6,457 nt of DNA, from NCBI GenBank assembly GCA_002427325.1, contig DIQS01000042.1:28569-35025 (forward strand), read 5' to 3'. The stretch's first letter is position 1; each line of letters begins with the position of its first letter. The stretch is from Cloacimonetes bacterium UBA5456. Its GTDB lineage: Bacteria; Cloacimonadota; Cloacimonadia; Cloacimonadales; Cloacimonadaceae. The notes below the pieces were generated by a model. It did no database searches. It had not been told where the DNA came from and saw nothing but the letters and a program-made list of their open reading frames with translations. Positions 1 to 6,435 of this stretch are shown piece after piece. Both the position numbers and the translations under genes were made by a program.

Positions 1-53
1 GCAACTGATTCGTAATCAGTAGGTCGGGGGTTCGAGTCCCCCATTTAGCTCCA
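1..53 (+). tRNA. tRNA-Thr (anticodon CGT), 3' part only
   Basis: This is the 3' two thirds of a tRNA; the D arm and the 5' acceptor strand lie before the window. The anticodon stem pairs 4-8 with 16-20 (five Watson-Crick pairs) around a 7-nt loop, 9-15, with the anticodon CGT at 11-13, which reads ACG (Thr). The variable loop is 21-25. The T stem pairs 26-30 with 38-42 (five G-C pairs) around the canonical TTCGAGT loop. The 3' acceptor strand is 43-49, the discriminator is T50 and CCA is encoded at 51-53. The acceptor ends in G71-C72, as expected for Thr identity (G1-C72, C2-G71). Thr is firm from the anticodon, although the 5' half was not seen. Confidence 0.93.
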
Positions 54-59
54 TATATT

Positions 60-77
60 CCGAACTCTAATGTTCGG
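60..77 (+). other. Small hairpin just after the tRNA
   Basis: CCGAAC (60-65) pairs perfectly with GTTCGG (72-77) around a 6-nt loop, seven nucleotides after the tRNA CCA. No T-run follows, so it is not a terminator by itself. It probably helps 3'-end processing or stability of the tRNA precursor ahead of the real terminator; that role is inferred. Confidence 0.4.
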
Positions 78-88
78 CGTATCAATAG

Positions 89-116
89 AAAAGGTCTGTT
101 TGCGCAGACCTTTTTC
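89..116 (+). terminator. Rho-independent terminator of the tRNA transcript
   Basis: AAAAGGTCTG (89-98) pairs with CAGACCTTTT (105-114) around the loop TTTGCG. The six inner pairs include four G-C pairs and are extended by A-T pairs into a T-run (111-115). This is a textbook intrinsic terminator about 36 nt after the tRNA end. It insulates the tRNA from the downstream tkt transcript. Confidence 0.88.
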
Positions 117-135
117 ATTTTCATGCACTTTTTGC

Positions 136-165
136 TTGACCTTATTTGCACTTATTTTGTATGAC
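136..165 (+). promoter_or_regulatory. Candidate sigma-70-type promoter for tkt
   Basis: A -35-like TTGACC (136-141, five of six to TTGACA) lies 18 nt before a -10-like TATGAC (160-165, four of six to TATAAT). It follows the tRNA terminator in AT-rich DNA and points at tkt. Transcription would start near 172 and give a leader of about 94 nt. The -35 match is good, while the -10 is only fair and the spacing one longer than ideal. Confidence 0.5.
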
Positions 166-171
166 ATATTT

Positions 172-258
172 AGTGAGATGTAAAAAGATATCCTTCGGGA
201 ATGCCATGCTTTAGTGATTTGCTTCTCATTCTAAGATAGATAATTAAGACAATGAGGT
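172..258 (+). promoter_or_regulatory. Structured 5' leader of tkt with the RBS in a possible hairpin
   Basis: No gene is seen here. CTCATT (225-230) can pair with AATGAG (251-256), the run that contains the tkt Shine-Dalgarno (GAGG, 254-257). The same segment (224-230) can instead pair with AGTGAGA (172-178) at the predicted 5' end of the transcript (seven pairs, one G-T). A short stem capped by a C(TTCG)G tetraloop sits at 191-200. The pairings are visible, but regulation by them is inference, and in AT-rich DNA they may be chance. Confidence 0.3.
254..258 (+). promoter_or_regulatory. tkt: Ribosome binding site deciding the GTG start of tkt
   Basis: GAGGT lies 7 nt before the GTG at 266-268. 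No ATG in frame has comparable spacing, and the conserved transketolase N-terminus begins close behind, so the GTG start is preferred. Confidence 0.75.
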
Positions 259-265
259 AATAGAA

Positions 266-2158
266 GTGACAAGATCAGAATTGATTTCCAAAATCAGTGA
301 CCAAGCGAAACTCGCCAGAGCTGCGATTCTCAAGATGACCACTTTGGCAAAATGCGGACATCCCGGTGGCTCGCTCTCCAGCATCGATGTCCTGCTTTCC
401 ATCTATAACACGATGAAACATGACCCTAAAAACCCCTTTTGGGAAGATCGCGACTATATGGTCGTCTCAATCGGACACATTTCGCCGGCTGTATATTCCA
501 CGCTGAGCCTCATGGGCTATTTCCCGCTTGATGATGCCATTGCCTATTTCCGCGTTTATGGCAGCATCTTTGAGGGACACATAGAGCGCGAAGTTCCGGG
601 AGTGGAATGGACTACGGGCAACCTCGGTCAGGGACTCTCTGCAGGTTGTGGTTTTGCGCTTTCTGCCAAGATCAAGGGCAAAAAGAACCGCGTTTATGTC
701 CATATGGGCGATGGTGAACAGCAGAAAGGACAGATCAGTGAAGCACGTCGTTTCGCCGTTAAGTATAAACTCAATAACCTCACAGCTATAATAGATTATA
801 ATCAGTTACAGATATCCGGCTCTATCTATGACGTCATGCCCCAAAGCCTCAGAAGAAGCTGGGAAGCAGACGGTTGGCAGGTTTTGGAAATCAATGGACA
901 CGATATACCTCAGATACTCGGCGCATTAGAAGACTCCGGCAAATCCAACAAACCCACCATGATACTCTCCAAGAGTGTGATGGGTAAAGGCATAAACTTC
1001 ATGGAGAACAAGGAGAAATACCACGGTTCTGCCCTGAATCTCGAGCTCTGTCAAAAGGCTCTCGCCGAGATCGGTGCAGTAGACGATTTAGCTGAGTTGC
1101 AAGCCAAAAAGGACGCCTTTGATGGCAAGCCTGAAGATAAGAGCCAGCTCTTCCAAAAAGGCTTTGAGCTCAAATCCGGCAAGCCTATCCTCTATGAAAA
1201 TGAATCTGATTGCCGTGGCGCATGGGGCAACGCTCTCTTAGACCTCGCCAAGATCAATAAAGATGCAAAGACGCCCATCATTACGCTGGATTGCGACCTC
1301 TCCGGCAGCGTCAAGACTGATGCTTTTGCCAAAGAATTCCCTGAGCACTTTTTCCAATGCGGGATCATGGAACATCACGCCATCGTCATGGGCGGTGCAC
1401 TTTCCGCCTGCGATATGCAGACATTCTGGGCAGGATTCGGCATGTTTGGTGCAGCCGAAACCTATAACATGCAGCGTCTTAACGATATCAACCATGCCAA
1501 CCTCAAGACCATGCTCACCCACGTGGGCGTAGATGTCGGCGAAGATGGCAAAACTCACCAAAGCATTGACTATATCGCACTTGCACGCAATCTTTTTAAC
1601 ACACGCATAATCTGCCCGAGCGATGCAAATCATACAGATAGAATCGTTCGCTGGCTTATCGACAAGCCGGGGAACTGCATCGTTGCAATGGGACGCTCGA
1701 AGATCCCAACACTCAAAAAAGAAGATGGCAGCCCCTTTTATGATGAGGACTATGTGTTTGAATATGGTAAGGCTGATCTGCTCAGAAAAGGTGACGCCGG
1801 CACAGTCTTCGTTTGCGGCACAGCAAGCAATAACGCACTTAGTGCCATAGACATGCTCGCCCAAGAAGGTATCAATATACAGCTCTATGCAGTCGGCTCT
1901 CCCTTGCAAATCGACAGCGAGATCGTAGCCGAATCTGCAAAGAAAGGCAGCATCTTTGTCGTTGAGGACCACAGCATACACGGCGGTTTGGGCGCAACTA
2001 TCAAGGATGAACTCATTAAAAGCAATATACGCGCTGATTTCATCCACTTTGGTATCCGCGCATACCCCGCCTCCGGATCGTCCAAAGCTCTTTACAAAGC
2101 CTACGGCCTCGACGCCGACTCCATAGCCTCAACCATCAAAGGGCACTTGAATAAATAG
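266..2158 (+). CDS. tkt: Transketolase, full-length single chain
   Basis: This cytoplasmic thiamine-diphosphate (ThDP) enzyme of 630 aa moves two-carbon ketol units between pentose-phosphate and glycolytic sugars, for example xylulose-5-P plus erythrose-4-P giving fructose-6-P and glyceraldehyde-3-P. The ThDP-binding domain (about 1-285) has HPGGS (His32), GH at 70-71, His105, GDG (148-150) with Asn179 at the usual spacing, and His253. The pyrimidine domain (about 308-480) has the catalytic Glu369, Asp427 and His431 in GEDGKTHQ. The phosphate-binding set known from E. coli/yeast TKT is also present: Arg317, Ser348, His419, Arg477. A C-terminal domain (about 500-630) follows, with EDHSIHGGLG at 567-576. 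It is shorter than the usual 660-670 aa and resembles the two halves of split transketolases joined together. A DXS assignment is unlikely given the TKT-specific substrate residues. Start is GTG and stop is TAG. It may be first gene of the operon with the genes 67 nt downstream. Confidence 0.96.
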   Translation: MTRSELISKISDQAKLARAAILKMTTLAKCGHPGGSLSSIDVLLSIYNTMKHDPKNPFWEDRDYMVVSIGHISPAVYSTLSLMGYFPLDDAIAYFRVYGSIFEGHIEREVPGVEWTTGNLGQGLSAGCGFALSAKIKGKKNRVYVHMGDGEQQKGQISEARRFAVKYKLNNLTAIIDYNQLQISGSIYDVMPQSLRRSWEADGWQVLEINGHDIPQILGALEDSGKSNKPTMILSKSVMGKGINFMENKEKYHGSALNLELCQKALAEIGAVDDLAELQAKKDAFDGKPEDKSQLFQKGFELKSGKPILYENESDCRGAWGNALLDLAKINKDAKTPIITLDCDLSGSVKTDAFAKEFPEHFFQCGIMEHHAIVMGGALSACDMQTFWAGFGMFGAAETYNMQRLNDINHANLKTMLTHVGVDVGEDGKTHQSIDYIALARNLFNTRIICPSDANHTDRIVRWLIDKPGNCIVAMGRSKIPTLKKEDGSPFYDEDYVFEYGKADLLRKGDAGTVFVCGTASNNALSAIDMLAQEGINIQLYAVGSPLQIDSEIVAESAKKGSIFVVEDHSIHGGLGATIKDELIKSNIRADFIHFGIRAYPASGSSKALYKAYGLDADSIASTIKGHLNK

Positions 2159-2225
2159 CAGAGTAGAAAGGGGAGCTAATTCCTTGCGAGATAGCATCAT
2201 CTCTCTCGCTCTACTTTGATGCGCA
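2159..2225 (+). promoter_or_regulatory. Folded intergenic region between tkt and the SGNH gene
   Basis: Three helices close on each other with no unpaired bases at the junction. Helix 1 is 2160-2167 with 2210-2217 (eight pairs, one G-T). Helix 2 is 2168-2173 with 2180-2185 (AAGG/CCTT plus two G-T). Helix 3 is 2186-2191 with 2204-2209 (GCGAGA/TCTCGC). No T-run follows, so it is not an intrinsic terminator, and co-transcription across it is likely. It covers the only strong Shine-Dalgarno sequence before the SGNH gene, so a role in translation control or mRNA processing is possible but unproven. Confidence 0.4.
2184..2219 (+). CDS. Possible 11-codon leader ORF before the SGNH gene
   Basis: AAAGGGGAG (2167-2175) is the strongest Shine-Dalgarno in this gap. 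It lies 8 nt before a TTG (2184) that opens an ORF encoding MRDSIISLALL and ends at TGA 2217-2219. That stop is 6 nt before the ATG of the SGNH gene, in the same frame. The peptide resembles no leader known to me. It could couple translation to the SGNH start, which has no Shine-Dalgarno of its own. TTG starts are less common and the ORF is tiny, so this is tentative. Confidence 0.25.
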   Translation: MRDSIISLALL

Positions 2226-3713
2226 ATGAATAAAGACTTTATTCGCCCTCTGATTATCGCCATTTTAGCGGTGTTTTTCACCGGTGTTTTGGCGTGGTTT
2301 ATTCCCGAACACCAAAATCACATCTTCACCATCCGCAAGATGCCGCGGCTCCTCGGTTCGAATGCACATTCAGCCGAGCTTGACGGCATCTTTGGCGAGA
2401 TAAAAAGCCTGACACACACACAGAAAGAACTACTCCCTTTTATAAAGAAGTTGGAAGCGTTCGAACCCACGCACAGCAAGGGTTCCCGCTCTTTTGACCA
2501 CAATCTCAGAATAGCTTATTATGGCGATTCCATCATTGAAGGAGATGTAATCACAGCTCCGCTACGCTATTTTTTACAGGGTCAATATGGCGGAAAAGGT
2601 GTAGGCTTCGTGCCCATAACTTCCATTGTTTCAGACTATAGAAGAACCATAAAGCACGAGTTCAGTCGCAATTGGGAAAGCATCTCTTTCATGACACCCA
2701 GGCGATCGAGCATATCCCTCGGCATATCCGGATACACCTTCATCCCACGTCCCTATTACACCACCATCCAAAAGGTGGAAATAGCCGTCATAGACAGCAC
2801 TCTGAGCCCTGCAGACAGCATAAATACCGAGGTACCTGCAGATAACAAAATAATGCAAAACGATGTTGATTTACACAAAACAGAGACCAAGGAAATTCGC
2901 ACCTATGTGAATTATGACCCTTGGGTAGAATATCGCGCAGTAGATATTCCCGGCGGTGCAGCAGGCTTTGGTAAGATCAGGCTGTTCTATAGCAAAGCTT
3001 CACTAAATTCCACCTTCACATGTTCTTATGACTCGGGCGAGCTAAAGAGCTTTCGCCTCAATGCCGGAGACGGACTTCAGATTATCGACATTAGTCCCTT
3101 GAATCCGGTGAAAGCGATCAAACTCACGTTCCCAGCTAATGATCCCGTCCATCTCTATGGCGTTTCTTTTGATGAAAATGAAGGCGTCTATATCGACAAC
3201 TTTGCTGTTCGCGGCTATTCTGGAACTGATTTTCAGAGAATTCACTCCGAGCTTTTCGCTCAATTCCAGAAGGCATTAGCCTATGATCTCGTCATATTGC
3301 AATATGGTGGTAACGTCACAAACTCCAGTGTGACAAGCTATAACAATTACAAAATAGGGATGATCCGAACGATTTCAAGCATCCAGGAAGCCATGCCCGA
3401 TGTGCCCATTCTCATCATCGGCATGCACGATCGCAATGTCAAAATTGGCTCTGAATATCATACCTCCCCTGATATCCCGCTGCTCATCCGTGCCCAAAGC
3501 GATATGGCGGCTGAAACGGGAGCAGGTTTCTTCAACCTTTTTGAAGCGATGGGCGGCTATAACTCCATGCAAGGTTATGTGAATCAAGACCCGCCTTTGG
3601 CATCCAAGGACTACACGCATTTCACGCGCCACGGCGGAGATAAGATTGCCTGGATGTTAGCTGATTTTCTTTTTGGAAAGGGGCCATCTGAAGCTAAATC
3701 GGAGGGCAGATGA
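2226..3713 (+). CDS. Membrane-anchored SGNH/GDSL-family protein, likely O-acetyltransferase partner of the MBOAT
   Basis: A 495-aa protein with a short cytoplasmic start, one membrane segment (about 7-26, no clear signal-peptidase site) and a large extracytoplasmic part. The SGNH fold is recognised by GDSIIEGD (100-107, nucleophile Ser102), block II RGYSG (329-333), block III YGGN (360-363) and the C-terminal DYTH (Asp462, His465). A beta-rich stretch of roughly 225 residues (about 105-329) is inserted between blocks I and II and may be a carbohydrate-binding module. In this family, partners of MBOAT proteins (PatB/Ape1, AlgX/AlgJ types) transfer or remove acetyl groups on glycans. The Ser-first, Asp/His-last order is canonical SGNH, unlike AlgJ/AlgX where the Asp-His motif comes first. 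The gene overlaps the MBOAT gene by 4 bp, which argues for joint function. The ATG at 2226 is the only sensible start, because a stop lies 9 nt upstream in frame, yet it lacks a Shine-Dalgarno. A plain esterase or lipase role cannot be excluded. Confidence 0.85.
   Translation: MNKDFIRPLIIAILAVFFTGVLAWFIPEHQNHIFTIRKMPRLLGSNAHSAELDGIFGEIKSLTHTQKELLPFIKKLEAFEPTHSKGSRSFDHNLRIAYYGDSIIEGDVITAPLRYFLQGQYGGKGVGFVPITSIVSDYRRTIKHEFSRNWESISFMTPRRSSISLGISGYTFIPRPYYTTIQKVEIAVIDSTLSPADSINTEVPADNKIMQNDVDLHKTETKEIRTYVNYDPWVEYRAVDIPGGAAGFGKIRLFYSKASLNSTFTCSYDSGELKSFRLNAGDGLQIIDISPLNPVKAIKLTFPANDPVHLYGVSFDENEGVYIDNFAVRGYSGTDFQRIHSELFAQFQKALAYDLVILQYGGNVTNSSVTSYNNYKIGMIRTISSIQEAMPDVPILIIGMHDRNVKIGSEYHTSPDIPLLIRAQSDMAAETGAGFFNLFEAMGGYNSMQGYVNQDPPLASKDYTHFTRHGGDKIAWMLADFLFGKGPSEAKSEGR
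3701..3706 (+). promoter_or_regulatory. Ribosome binding site of the MBOAT gene inside the SGNH gene
   Basis: GGAGGG sits within the last codons of the SGNH gene, only 3 nt before the ATG at 3710. The ATG overlaps the SGNH stop as ATGA. The strong site at short spacing with overlapping stop and start suggests translational coupling of the two proteins. Confidence 0.7.
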
Positions 3714-5173
3714 GCGCAATCCTTGACCAGATCATCGCCTCCTTGGCATACGACCCACAGCGGCCTTTGCTTTTCAACAGCACTTTCTTCCTCTTTTTCT
3801 TTATCGCCGTTCTGCTCGTATATCCGCTCATTGCCGATCGTAGCAAGCTCCGCGTCTGGTTTCTGCTTCTGGTTTCATTATATTTCTATTTCAAAACCAG
3901 CGGTCTTTTCGTCATCTTGCTCATCGCCACTGCGCTCATCAACTATCTCATTGGATCGGCGATATATAAGACGAAAAAGAGAGGCGGACAACGCGCATGG
4001 CTGATGATGAGTGTCATCTGGAATCTCGGCACTTTAGGCTATTTTAAATACACAAATTTCATTATTGATACAATCAACCAGATATCAGGCTCTTCGCTGC
4101 CTTTGCTGGACATCTTCCTACCCGTGGGAATCAGCTTTTTCACCTTCCAAACATGGAGCTATACGCTGGACATCTTCTATGGCAAAATCAAACCCACAGA
4201 AAGCTTTAGAGACTTTGCCTTCTTCGTATCATTCTTCCCGCAACTCGTTGCCGGACCCATCGTTCGCGCCGGCTATTTCATCCCGCAAATCCATAAAAGA
4301 GTAAGTTTAGATCGTGATACCGTCGCCCGCGCACTCATTCTAATCTTTGCAGGACTCATCAAGAAGGGCGTGATTGCGGACTATCTCTCTATCAACTTTG
4401 TAGATAGGGTCTTTGACAGTCCCGCGCTCTTTTCAGGCGTGGAGAACCTCATCGCGATCTATGCCTATGCTTTGCAGATATACTGCGACTTTAGCGGCTA
4501 TTCTGACATAGCTATCGGGATTGCGGCACTCTTAGGTTATGATCTGCCGATTAACTTCAATCGACCCTATAAAGCCGCCACTATCACGGATTTCTGGCGC
4601 AGGTGGCACATTTCGCTCTCCACTTGGCTGAGAGACTATATCTACATCCCCCTCGGCGGCAATCGCAAAGGCAAGTCAAGACAGAGCATGAACCTCTTGG
4701 CTACCATGCTCTTAGGCGGGCTTTGGCATGGCGCAAGCTGGAACTTTGTCTTTTGGGGAGGCTTACACGGCATCGGGCTTTTGTTCGACAAGATCTGGCT
4801 GAGTTTCAAGATCGCTAACAATCGTATTGTCAAAGCCTTCACCACGATTATCACCTTCCATTTTGTCTGTTTTAGCTGGATATTATTCCGTAATCGAAGC
4901 CTTACGGATGGCTGGATAATGATCCAAAAAATAATCGGCTCTTTCAATTTCTCAATCTTTGCTCCTTGGCTTGCACAATATCAAATTATAGCTTTTCTCA
5001 TCGCTTTGGGTTATCTTATGCATTGGACGCCGCAATCGTGGAAAGGCGGCATGCAAAATGCGATTGGCAAAGCTCCAGTCATCGTTCAATCGCTTGTTTT
5101 GGCACTAATTATATGGCTGCTCTTCCAGGCGAGCTCAGCGGATGTTCAGCCCTTCATCTATTTTCAGTTTTAG
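3710..5173 (+). CDS. MBOAT-family membrane O-acyltransferase (AlgI/PatA-like)
   Basis: A 487-aa polytopic inner-membrane protein with about a dozen hydrophobic segments, spread from residue 24 to 473. Family signatures are in order: LPVGISFFTFQTWSYTLD (137-154), FFPQLVAGPIVR (175-186), CDFSGYSDIAIG (259-270), NFNRPY (282-287), FWRRWHISLSTWLRDYIYIPLGG (295-317), LLGGLWHGASWNFVFWGGLHG (334-354) and a C-terminal DVQPFIYFQF. His340 and His353 correspond to the conserved MBOAT histidines; His340 is the likely catalytic residue. In AlgI/PatA-type systems this protein takes acetyl groups from a cytoplasmic donor and passes them across the membrane to a periplasmic SGNH partner, here the overlapping upstream gene. 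The typical C-terminal motif shows it is not truncated. D-alanyl transfer (DltB) is less likely because no DltA, DltC or DltD-like gene is present. Substrate and acyl group are not determined. Confidence 0.93.
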   Translation: MSAILDQIIASLAYDPQRPLLFNSTFFLFFFIAVLLVYPLIADRSKLRVWFLLLVSLYFYFKTSGLFVILLIATALINYLIGSAIYKTKKRGGQRAWLMMSVIWNLGTLGYFKYTNFIIDTINQISGSSLPLLDIFLPVGISFFTFQTWSYTLDIFYGKIKPTESFRDFAFFVSFFPQLVAGPIVRAGYFIPQIHKRVSLDRDTVARALILIFAGLIKKGVIADYLSINFVDRVFDSPALFSGVENLIAIYAYALQIYCDFSGYSDIAIGIAALLGYDLPINFNRPYKAATITDFWRRWHISLSTWLRDYIYIPLGGNRKGKSRQSMNLLATMLLGGLWHGASWNFVFWGGLHGIGLLFDKIWLSFKIANNRIVKAFTTIITFHFVCFSWILFRNRSLTDGWIMIQKIIGSFNFSIFAPWLAQYQIIAFLIALGYLMHWTPQSWKGGMQNAIGKAPVIVQSLVLALIIWLLFQASSADVQPFIYFQF

Positions 5174-5176
5174 GAG
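5173..5176 (+). promoter_or_regulatory. manA: Ribosome binding site deciding the manA start
   Basis: GGAG begins on the last base of the MBOAT stop (TAG, 5171-5173) and lies 5 nt before the ATG at 5182. A GTG directly before it (5179) is in frame but only 2 nt from the site, so ATG is preferred. The open frame extends upstream into the MBOAT gene, but that extension has no recognisable isomerase sequence. Confidence 0.75.
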
Positions 5177-5181
5177 TTGTG

Positions 5182-6324
5182 ATGCAAAAGATATCACCAA
5201 GTTTACAGGACTATGATTGGGGAAGCAAGAGCTTCATACAAGAGCTCTTAGGGATCACTAATGCCGACATCTTGGCTGAGGCTTGGTATGGAGCACATCC
5301 CAAAGCACCCTCGCTAATACAAGACACAAATCTGCTCAGCATGATTGAGCAAGACCCGCATTATTGGTTGGGCCCAAACACCGCGAAGATGCCCTTTTTG
5401 CTGAAGATATTGGCGGCGAACAAGGCACTTTCCATACAAGTTCATCCCAATAAAACGCAGGCTGAACAAGGCTTTGCGGAGGAAAATCAAAAAGGCATTG
5501 CCCTCAGCGATCCTCGTCGTTGCTTTCGTGATGACAACCACAAACCCGAGCTCATGATGGCTCTGACTGATTTTTATGCGCTTTGCGGCTTTCGGGAATA
5601 TACTCAAGTAATTGATATCTTCGATTCTCTAAAGCTTACTCGGCTGTTTTCCACCTTCGCTTCTTTTGCAAAATACCCTAATTCGCAAAACTTTTCAGAG
5701 CTATATCTACAGATACTTCAATATCCTGATCCTAAAGAACTTAACACTGCCTTATTAAAGCTTTCTATTAATGGTGAATACGCTCATTTGATCTCATGGA
5801 TGAAGAAGTTAAATGAGGTCTATCCCGGCGATCCCGCCATCATCTCACCACTTTTGATGAACCTCATCAAACTGCGCCCCTATGAGGCAATTTACCTGGA
5901 TGCGGGTATCATTCACGCCTATCTCGAAGGCTCTGGAATTGAGATCATGGCATCCGGGGACAACGTCTTGCGCGCAGGGCTCACCTCAAAGCATATCGAC
6001 ATCTCAATGCTCTGTGAGATAATGACGTTTGCGCCTTTCATGCCTGAAATCCAAGCCGCACCCAGTGAGGGGAAATATCTGCACGGTTATCAGTCTGCAG
6101 CGAAGGATTTTAAGCTCTATCATCTATCAGTAAGCAATGAAGATAATGCCCTTAATATTCAGGGAATTAAGATTGTACTCTGTCTCAGCGGAGAAATCAA
6201 ATTCAGTTCCGATGAAAGCAGCCTCAAACTCAGCCGCGGTGAATCTGCAGTCATTTCCGCATCCCGAAAAGAACTTTTCATCAGCGGATCAGGAACTGCT
6301 GTCATAGCCGCTGTGGGTCAATAA
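5182..6324 (+). CDS. manA: Mannose-6-phosphate isomerase, type I
   Basis: A 380-aa cytoplasmic zinc enzyme that interconverts fructose-6-P and mannose-6-P, close to the length of E. coli ManA (391 aa). The first of its two cupin halves carries zinc ligands Gln86 and His88 in SIQVHPNK and Glu123 in NHKPE. His245 in AGIIHAYLEGSG is the fourth ligand, and Arg264 in NVLRAGLTSKHID is the expected catalytic arginine. The N-terminal LQDYDWGS and AEAWYGAHP blocks are also typical. The middle helical region (about 145-215) is less conserved and more AT-rich, as usual for this family. The C-terminal cupin (about 305-380) is intact. No GDP-mannose pyrophosphorylase domain is fused. It follows the MBOAT gene by 8 nt and is surely co-transcribed, so its mannose-6-P likely feeds GDP-mannose for a glycan. 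Bidirectional use, mannose catabolism, remains possible. Confidence 0.95.
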   Translation: MQKISPSLQDYDWGSKSFIQELLGITNADILAEAWYGAHPKAPSLIQDTNLLSMIEQDPHYWLGPNTAKMPFLLKILAANKALSIQVHPNKTQAEQGFAEENQKGIALSDPRRCFRDDNHKPELMMALTDFYALCGFREYTQVIDIFDSLKLTRLFSTFASFAKYPNSQNFSELYLQILQYPDPKELNTALLKLSINGEYAHLISWMKKLNEVYPGDPAIISPLLMNLIKLRPYEAIYLDAGIIHAYLEGSGIEIMASGDNVLRAGLTSKHIDISMLCEIMTFAPFMPEIQAAPSEGKYLHGYQSAAKDFKLYHLSVSNEDNALNIQGIKIVLCLSGEIKFSSDESSLKLSRGESAVISASRKELFISGSGTAVIAAVGQ

Positions 6325-6329
6325 TCTTT

Positions 6330-6368
6330 CACAACCCATTCAGAGTTATGCTGAAAGCTGTGTTATTA
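6330..6368 (+). terminator. manA: Weak candidate terminator after manA
   Basis: TTCAG (6339-6343) pairs with CTGAA (6351-6355), and outside it CACA (6330-6333) pairs with TGTG (6359-6362), followed by TTATTAT. The stem is interrupted by internal loops and the T tract is broken, so termination here may be weak or occur downstream. Confidence 0.25.
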
Positions 6369-6435
6369 TCATGTCCACCCGCCTCTTCCCTACTAATATC
6401 AGCTTGTGTTGTGCTCAAGATATGCTCATGCCAAT

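Noticed and set aside
26..53. tRNA 3' end as an attachment site for an integrated element
   Set aside because: No second copy of the tRNA 3' sequence, no integrase and no mobile-element genes are present; the genes that follow are housekeeping or envelope genes.
1238..2047. Open frame of 269 codons on the minus strand inside tkt
   Set aside because: It is fully antisense to strongly conserved transketolase sequence, is unusually rich in Cys, shows no recognisable domain, and has no independent support.
2184..2228. Read-through of TGA 2217-2219 to give a longer SGNH protein (recoded stop)
   Set aside because: The genes have no internal TGA and the SGNH gene itself ends at TGA, so the standard code fits; the ATG at 2226 already gives a natural membrane anchor.
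2226..3713. AlgJ/AlgX assignment for the SGNH protein
   Set aside because: In AlgJ/AlgX the Asp-x-His motif precedes the serine; here Ser102 comes first and Asp462/His465 last, which is the canonical SGNH order.
4966..5181. Upstream in-frame extension of manA by 72 codons
   Set aside because: It overlaps the conserved C-terminal part of the MBOAT gene in another frame, has no isomerase-like sequence, and a good Shine-Dalgarno places the start at 5182.
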